NCBI RefSeq assembly: GCF_001887355.1 | Contig: NZ_MPIN01000003.1 | Coordinates: 315,461 to 379,460, forward strand | Reading direction: 5' to 3' | DNA: 64,000 nt | Origin: Cystobacter ferrugineus | Lineage (GTDB): Bacteria; Myxococcota; Myxococcia; Myxococcales; Myxococcaceae | Shown: positions 60,121 to 64,000 of the stretch, piece after piece | Layout: every line of letters begins with the position of its first letter | How positions within the stretch are numbered: the stretch's first letter is position 1 | Position numbers and translations under genes: made by a program | Notes under the pieces: generated by a model | The model's input: the letters and a program-made list of their open reading frames with translations, nothing else | Databases searched by the model: none | Told to the model about the DNA's origin: nothing

Positions 60121-62013
60121 ATGGCCAGAAGGACTCGGAGCTGGAGAGGGGCGGTGTGTGTCTGGGTGGTGGGCGCTGGGATGTATGGGTGGGGAGGGCC
60201 GGGCGCGGGGGGCCAGACAGCCATGGCCGCGGAGTCCGGGCAGAACTCCTGGGTCTTCGCGCCCGTGGCCGATGCCCGGGTGGAAGGCGCGGCCGCGACG
60301 CAGAACTTCGGCGCCTCCTCGGTTCTCAAGGTGGATGGCTCGCCGCAATACGAGTCCTTCCTGCGCTTCGAGCTCGAGGGCCTGACGGGCACCGTGCTCG
60401 GCGCGAAGCTGCGGCTGTACGCCACGGATGCGACCGTCAATGGACCCGCCGTCTACACCACGAGTGATGCATGGCAGGAAGGCTCGGTGACCCATGAGAC
60501 CCGGCCGAGCCACCAGACCTGGGTGTCCAGCGCCGGGTCCGTGGCGGCCAAATCCTGGGTGGAGTGGGATGTGACGTCCGCCGTCCAGGGCAAGAGCACG
60601 GTGAGCTTCTCGCTGAGTCCCACGGGAACGGATGGCACCGTGTTCTACTCGAGCGAGTCATCCAGCACGGACTCGAGGCCCCAGCTCGTCGTCGTGACGG
60701 TGGACAGCGGTGCCCCCCCCACCCAGGGCGACTGGACGTTCTATGGGAGCGCCGAGGGCCTGCCCCCGCGAGTGCTCGGGGTGAGCGCCGACCAGGGCGG
60801 CAACCTCTGGGTGGCGGGCGGAGAGGACGGGCTCTTCGTCCTCGAGAAGGGGCAGACCCGTTTCCGCCGCTTCACCCTGGAGGACGGCCTGCGCCCCTAT
60901 GGCTACATGCTCGATGGGAGCGCCCCTCCGGGGACGAAGTACCTCAATGTCATCTCGGTCGCCGGAGGCCCCGCCGGCGTGGCCTTCGTCGGCTACGGAG
61001 GCAAGGCGCCCGCCTCGGGCATGCCCACGTGCGAGGACGAGTGGGATGCCGCCTCCTACGCGGGCCGTACCCCGGACGCGAGCATCTACAAGAGCGGGGA
61101 CGCGGATCGCGTGACGCTCTCCGGCACCGGCATCCAGGTGGTGCACTACGACCTCTCCACGGGGCCCAACAAGGTCGCCGCCGAGCCGCGCGGGCGGGAG
61201 AAGCTCTGTCACATCCTGCGCATCGCCTATGATCCGAAGACCCGGAGCGTCTGGTTTGGCGCCAACCATGGCTTCGCCTGGGGCAACGCGGACTTCACCG
61301 GCTATTCCTGCGCCCCGGGAACCTGGAACTATGACTGCGCGGGGGTGATGGAGCATGTCCATCCGGCCATCAACGGCTGGAACGCGAGCGGGACGGGGGT
61401 CGTGCTGCTCACCGACGCGTATTACGGCGTCTCCGTGGCCTCCAACGGGGATATCTGGTTTGGCGGCGCCATCCGCTCCACCCGCTTCCGCTATGGCACC
61501 CTGGGCTACAATTACTGGCACGCGCAGGTCCAGACCGAGGACAGGGCCTACAGCGCCAACCGTCTCGACGTGTGGCCGGATGCCGTGAGCGAGCCCACCT
61601 ATCCCACCCGGGAGCAGCGGGTGGATGACAACGTCTCGGGCATGGCGGTGATGGGGAACCAGAACGTGTGGGTGGGCAGCTTCACCCGGGGCCTGGCGCT
61701 GCTGGACTCGAACGGGCAGCGGCTGCGCACCCTGTCCACCGAGCTGGTGGATGGAGCGGGCCGCGTGTCCGCGGTGGCCGCGGACCCGAGCGATGAGAGT
61801 GTCTGGGCGGGCGCCAGTTGGGGCGAGGGCCTGAGCCGCGTGCGCGGAGGTGAGGTGCTGCTCTATGGCGCGAGCGTGCTCCCCAGCTCCGTCCACTGGC
61901 TGCCCGTGAAGGACATCCAGGTGGACCGCTCGGGCCCCCAGCGCCGCGTCCTCATCGCCTTCGATGGAACTCAAAGCAAGCCTGGCGCCGTCGGCGTGTA
62001 CACCGGGCCTTGA
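60121..62013 (+). CDS. Secreted DNRLRE-domain protein with beta-propeller-like repeats
   Basis: A 630-aa exported protein (signal around WRGAVCVWVVGAGMYGWG, weak and Gly-rich). Residues 35-190 form the DNRLRE domain (VEGAAATQNFGASSVLKVDGS, SFLRFELEGL, VEWDVTSAVQGKSTVSFSL), a surface sandwich often beside cell-wall or carbohydrate functions. The rest has repeated VWFGANHG, IWFGGAI, VWVGSFTRG, VWAGASWG strands as in two-component-regulator propellers. Function is unknown. ATG at 60121 follows an aaggtgggaaaagg site; another ATG lies at 60085. Confidence 0.82.
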   Translation: MARRTRSWRGAVCVWVVGAGMYGWGGPGAGGQTAMAAESGQNSWVFAPVADARVEGAAATQNFGASSVLKVDGSPQYESFLRFELEGLTGTVLGAKLRLYATDATVNGPAVYTTSDAWQEGSVTHETRPSHQTWVSSAGSVAAKSWVEWDVTSAVQGKSTVSFSLSPTGTDGTVFYSSESSSTDSRPQLVVVTVDSGAPPTQGDWTFYGSAEGLPPRVLGVSADQGGNLWVAGGEDGLFVLEKGQTRFRRFTLEDGLRPYGYMLDGSAPPGTKYLNVISVAGGPAGVAFVGYGGKAPASGMPTCEDEWDAASYAGRTPDASIYKSGDADRVTLSGTGIQVVHYDLSTGPNKVAAEPRGREKLCHILRIAYDPKTRSVWFGANHGFAWGNADFTGYSCAPGTWNYDCAGVMEHVHPAINGWNASGTGVVLLTDAYYGVSVASNGDIWFGGAIRSTRFRYGTLGYNYWHAQVQTEDRAYSANRLDVWPDAVSEPTYPTREQRVDDNVSGMAVMGNQNVWVGSFTRGLALLDSNGQRLRTLSTELVDGAGRVSAVAADPSDESVWAGASWGEGLSRVRGGEVLLYGASVLPSSVHWLPVKDIQVDRSGPQRRVLIAFDGTQSKPGAVGVYTGP

Positions 62014-62080
62014 GCGGCGAAGGGCCCGGGGACTCCCCGCCGCCAGGGAGGTATCCTCCGCCACGCACGAGGAGTTCCGC

Positions 62081-62779
62081 ATGGCGAATGGCAGCAGGGG
62101 CAAGGGAGGCGGGAGACGGTCCGAGGAGACGCGCGCCGGCTCCTTGGATGAGGACGAGCGGAAGTACGCCCGGCGCTCGCGCTCGAACGAGACGCGGATA
62201 GCCCCCGTGGAGGACGAGGAGCCCGAGACGCTCCCCCCTCCCTCCGCGGGCGAGTCGAACCGGACGATGTTCGCCTCCCATGCGGCGCTCTTCGCGGACA
62301 GGCTGCGCGAGCGCTTCGCCCAGAAGCGCTACGGCCGCGCGCCCCACCACCGGATGCTGCGCATCGACGAGCCGGAGGGGCCAAGCACCGCGGGAGGACG
62401 CCTCGCCCGGCAGCCCCTCTCCCTCGTCACCCGGAGCGGCACGGCCCCCACCCTCGTCTGCGGGTGGGTGGACGTCGCTCGGGAAGAGGCTCAACTGCGC
62501 GGCTATGAGTCCGTGGCGAGGCGCTACGAGGCCCACCATGGCACGCCGCTGGATCTGGCCGCTCAGGACTACGAGCGCTGCCTCGAGGATCTCGAGGTGG
62601 CCTTGCGCTCGGGCGGCATCCGGGTTCGCGTGATCATCCCCGACGACCCCGTGCCTGCCCGAAAGTCCGCCCCCTCCCCCACGGCCACTGCCCCCCAGGG
62701 GTTGCCGCTGGGCTGGGGGGCCGTCGCCATCACCGTGGCCTTCCTGCTCGGACTGCTCGTGGGCCGGTGGAGCGGCTGA
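62081..62779 (+). CDS. Tail-anchored uncharacterised protein
   Basis: A 232-aa protein with a gaggag site. The N-terminal third is charged and unstructured (Ser/Arg/Glu). A compact alpha/beta region follows (LVTRSGTAPTLVCGWVDVAREEAQLRGYESVARRYEA in parts). The last 20 residues (VAITVAFLLGLLVGRWSG) are a single membrane helix, so the protein is tail-anchored with its bulk in the cytoplasm. No named family seen. Confidence 0.7.
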   Translation: MANGSRGKGGGRRSEETRAGSLDEDERKYARRSRSNETRIAPVEDEEPETLPPPSAGESNRTMFASHAALFADRLRERFAQKRYGRAPHHRMLRIDEPEGPSTAGGRLARQPLSLVTRSGTAPTLVCGWVDVAREEAQLRGYESVARRYEAHHGTPLDLAAQDYERCLEDLEVALRSGGIRVRVIIPDDPVPARKSAPSPTATAPQGLPLGWGAVAITVAFLLGLLVGRWSG

Positions 62780-62884
62780 GCACGGCACACGAGTCCGGAC
62801 GGCATCCGCGCTATACCTCGGCCCGCACGCGGCGGAGGAATGGCCGCCCTCACACACGAAAGAAGCTGCCGAATGACCTGGTGC

Positions 62885-63307
62885 CTACTCGGAGCCGGGA
62901 GGATTCATTTTATCTAGTTCTTCCGGAAGGGGCGTCGGACGAAACCTCAACCCCTTCGCATCTCGCAGCGGAATCACCCTAAACCCTTCGCCAGCTATTT
63001 TGACGAGTTCACCCTCGTTGGCATTGCCACTGGCGAGCCATTCATCAGCCTCCTCTCTCGTCGCGAATTCATGAGAAGGCACGATGTAGTCAGCAGCAGG
63101 CGTATAGAACTTCCGGAAGAATTCACGATAATCGTCTATCTTCTGAATCTCACGGACATAGAACAACGCCACCGCAGCGATTCGGATCGCCTCATCTTCT
63201 GGAGAACCTTCCTGGTATTTTTCGTCTATGGCACGAAGGATCTCGAGAACAGAATCAACATCAAAATCTTTGTTGTAGATCATTTCCCTATCCGAATCAG
63301 AGAGCAA
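62885..63307 (-). CDS. Small acidic protein, possible immunity protein
   Basis: A 140-aa acidic cytoplasmic protein (MLSDSDREMIYNKDFDVDSV, many Asp/Glu, YVREIQKIDDYREFF). It is not a recognised family. It overlaps by 11 bp the end of the upstream low-GC gene, and both are about 50 percent GC against roughly 68 in the neighbours. In polymorphic-toxin loci an acidic small gene after the toxin gene encodes its antidote, so an immunity role is inferred from position and composition only. Confidence 0.6.
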   Translation of the reverse strand: MLSDSDREMIYNKDFDVDSVLEILRAIDEKYQEGSPEDEAIRIAAVALFYVREIQKIDDYREFFRKFYTPAADYIVPSHEFATREEADEWLASGNANEGELVKIAGEGFRVIPLRDAKGLRFRPTPLPEELDKMNPPGSE

Positions 63308-63710
63308 GAGGAGCCAGAATCAAAGTGCCAGAACCGCCCGTTGTGAGGACGAAGGCAACGCCCGCGACGATGACAACAGTCCCAATCGCCACCTCGGCCT
63401 TGTGGTTCCTGATCCAATCAATCGCCTCGTCCATGTGCGAAAACTTCAATTTCCTTTGATTCTCTTCTTCTTTCTTTTTCTCATCCTCGCACTCATTGAA
63501 CTCCCTGTTGCAATCATGCTCACAATGCTCGTGATACCAGCCGCTCTGCTTCTTGCTGTGAGGCCACGGATAGCGTTTATCCCAGCACCTCTTCATACAT
63601 TTCTTGAATTCGTCGTTACAATCATAGCCACCAGCACCACCACTTCCGAGCGCAGAGCCGACTCCCTCTGATTGCTCGGAGACAACATAAACTCGGGGGT
63701 AACCGTTCAC
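63297..63710 (-). CDS. Cys-rich membrane-domain fragment, possible polymorphic-toxin C-terminus
   Basis: A 137-aa stretch from a GTG at 63710, though the frame stays open upstream. It has paired cysteines (CNDEFKKCMKRCW, HCEHDCNREFNEC), a Lys/Glu coil, and a terminal hydrophobic helix (VAIGTVVIVAGVAFVLTTGG). This arrangement appears at the C-ends of Rhs-like or related secreted toxins in myxobacteria. The upstream part is cut off beside an IS66-type transposase gene, so this is likely the tail of a disrupted larger gene. Low GC suggests transfer. Confidence 0.55.
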   Translation of the reverse strand: MNGYPRVYVVSEQSEGVGSALGSGGAGGYDCNDEFKKCMKRCWDKRYPWPHSKKQSGWYHEHCEHDCNREFNECEDEKKKEEENQRKLKFSHMDEAIDWIRNHKAEVAIGTVVIVAGVAFVLTTGGSGTLILAPLAL

Positions 63711-63872
63711 CGGGTTGATGCGTCCGGACGGGTATGCTGTGTCGGATGCGCGACGTTGTTGATGCCGACCAAGGAGAAGGATGCGGTGGGAGGGGTTGAG
63801 GCGTGGACAGGATGGAGACGACCGCGGAAGTGGGGCTGGACGTAATGACGTGAGGCGTGGTGTATCAGTACC

Positions 63873-64000
63873 ATGCTGGAGGTGGTCCCCAGAAACGCCC
63901 GCATCCGTATCGCGGAGCTGGAAGCGCAGGTGGCCGCGCGGGACGCGCGCATCGCGGAATTGGAGAATGAGGTGAAGGCGCTCACTCGCCGAGTGGCGGA
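63873..64000 (+). CDS. IS66-type transposase, N-terminus only (window edge)
   Basis: From the ATG at 63873 the frame reads MLEVVPRNARIRIAELEAQ and continues with ARDARIAELENEVKALTRRVA, a leucine-zipper coiled coil. IS66 family transposases begin in just this way, before the Gln/Asn/Ser-rich NSSxPPS stretch. The gene runs past position 64000. The element end should lie in 63711-63872, but I could not fix it because the other end is outside the window. Confidence 0.7.
   Translation, partial: MLEVVPRNARIRIAELEAQVAARDARIAELENEVKALTRRVA

Overview
The window is GC-rich DNA with strongly GC-biased third codon positions. Its gene content fits a predatory, polymer-degrading myxobacterium, most likely of the Cystobacter/Archangium/Melittangium group. 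Supporting signs are many lipobox-bearing secreted proteins, a dense set of secreted glycoside hydrolases, an MglA-like small GTPase, a protein-S-like beta/gamma-crystallin domain, a DUF4388 protein and large hybrid histidine kinases. The genus is inferred from this content, not demonstrated. No rRNA, tRNA or CRISPR array was found.

Layout. 1-4.3 kb: a truncated GH3 glucosidase lipoprotein, a secreted protein with six tandem C-terminal repeats, and an aldo/keto reductase remnant with an internal deletion. 4.4-6.6 kb: a TIMP/NTR-like secreted protein, an ECF-type sigma factor and a DUF417 membrane protein. 6.9-11.6 kb: the most interesting locus, a minus-strand unit of cytochrome P450, class I terpene synthase and GT1-type glycosyltransferase, with a convergent carboxyl-methyltransferase-like gene; it looks like a small glycosylated-terpenoid pathway. 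11.8-20.4 kb: a TerB-like protein, a collagen-like low-complexity protein, a helix-hairpin-helix lipoprotein, a CotH kinase/lamin-tail lipoprotein, an outer-membrane-type lipoprotein, an alpha/beta hydrolase and a glutathione S-transferase. 20.4-24.8 kb: a beta-helix-like protein, anmK overlapping an MglA-like GTPase gene, and an orphan modA. 24.9-29.3 kb: a GH43-like lipoprotein, a GH13/CBM20 alpha-amylase and an M19 dipeptidase. 29.3-36.9 kb: a DUF4388 protein divergent from a run of plus-strand genes (PGM-like metalloenzyme, HExxH lipoprotein, cupredoxin-like lipoprotein, VIT/vWA protein, serine hydrolase). 36.9-46.8 kb: a VOC protein, a possible caspase-fold protein, a DUF2845 protein, a LysR regulator convergent with a YeiH exporter, L-serine ammonia-lyase, a kinase-receiver-kinase hybrid, an SRPBCC protein and a Sel1-like lipoprotein. 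47.5-62.8 kb: a GH44 enzyme, a decayed gene, paired hairpin repeats, a PI-PLC with a crystallin-like tail, an MshEN protein, a GH13 amylase next to a TetR gene, an NlpC/P60 protein, a GH16 glucanase, L-lactate dehydrogenase and two uncharacterised proteins. 62.9-64 kb: a markedly AT-richer toxin/immunity-like pair ending beside the start of an IS66-type transposase.

Taken together, the secreted enzymes (GH3, GH43, GH13 twice, GH44, GH16, PI-PLC, NlpC/P60, M19 dipeptidase) would attack plant, algal, fungal and bacterial polymers and membranes. AnmK, the dipeptidase, serine ammonia-lyase and lactate dehydrogenase could use the products. This metabolic reading is an inference from families and proximity. 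Most starts were chosen by a signal peptide, an upstream purine-rich site or the first conserved residue; where this is uncertain the entry says so.
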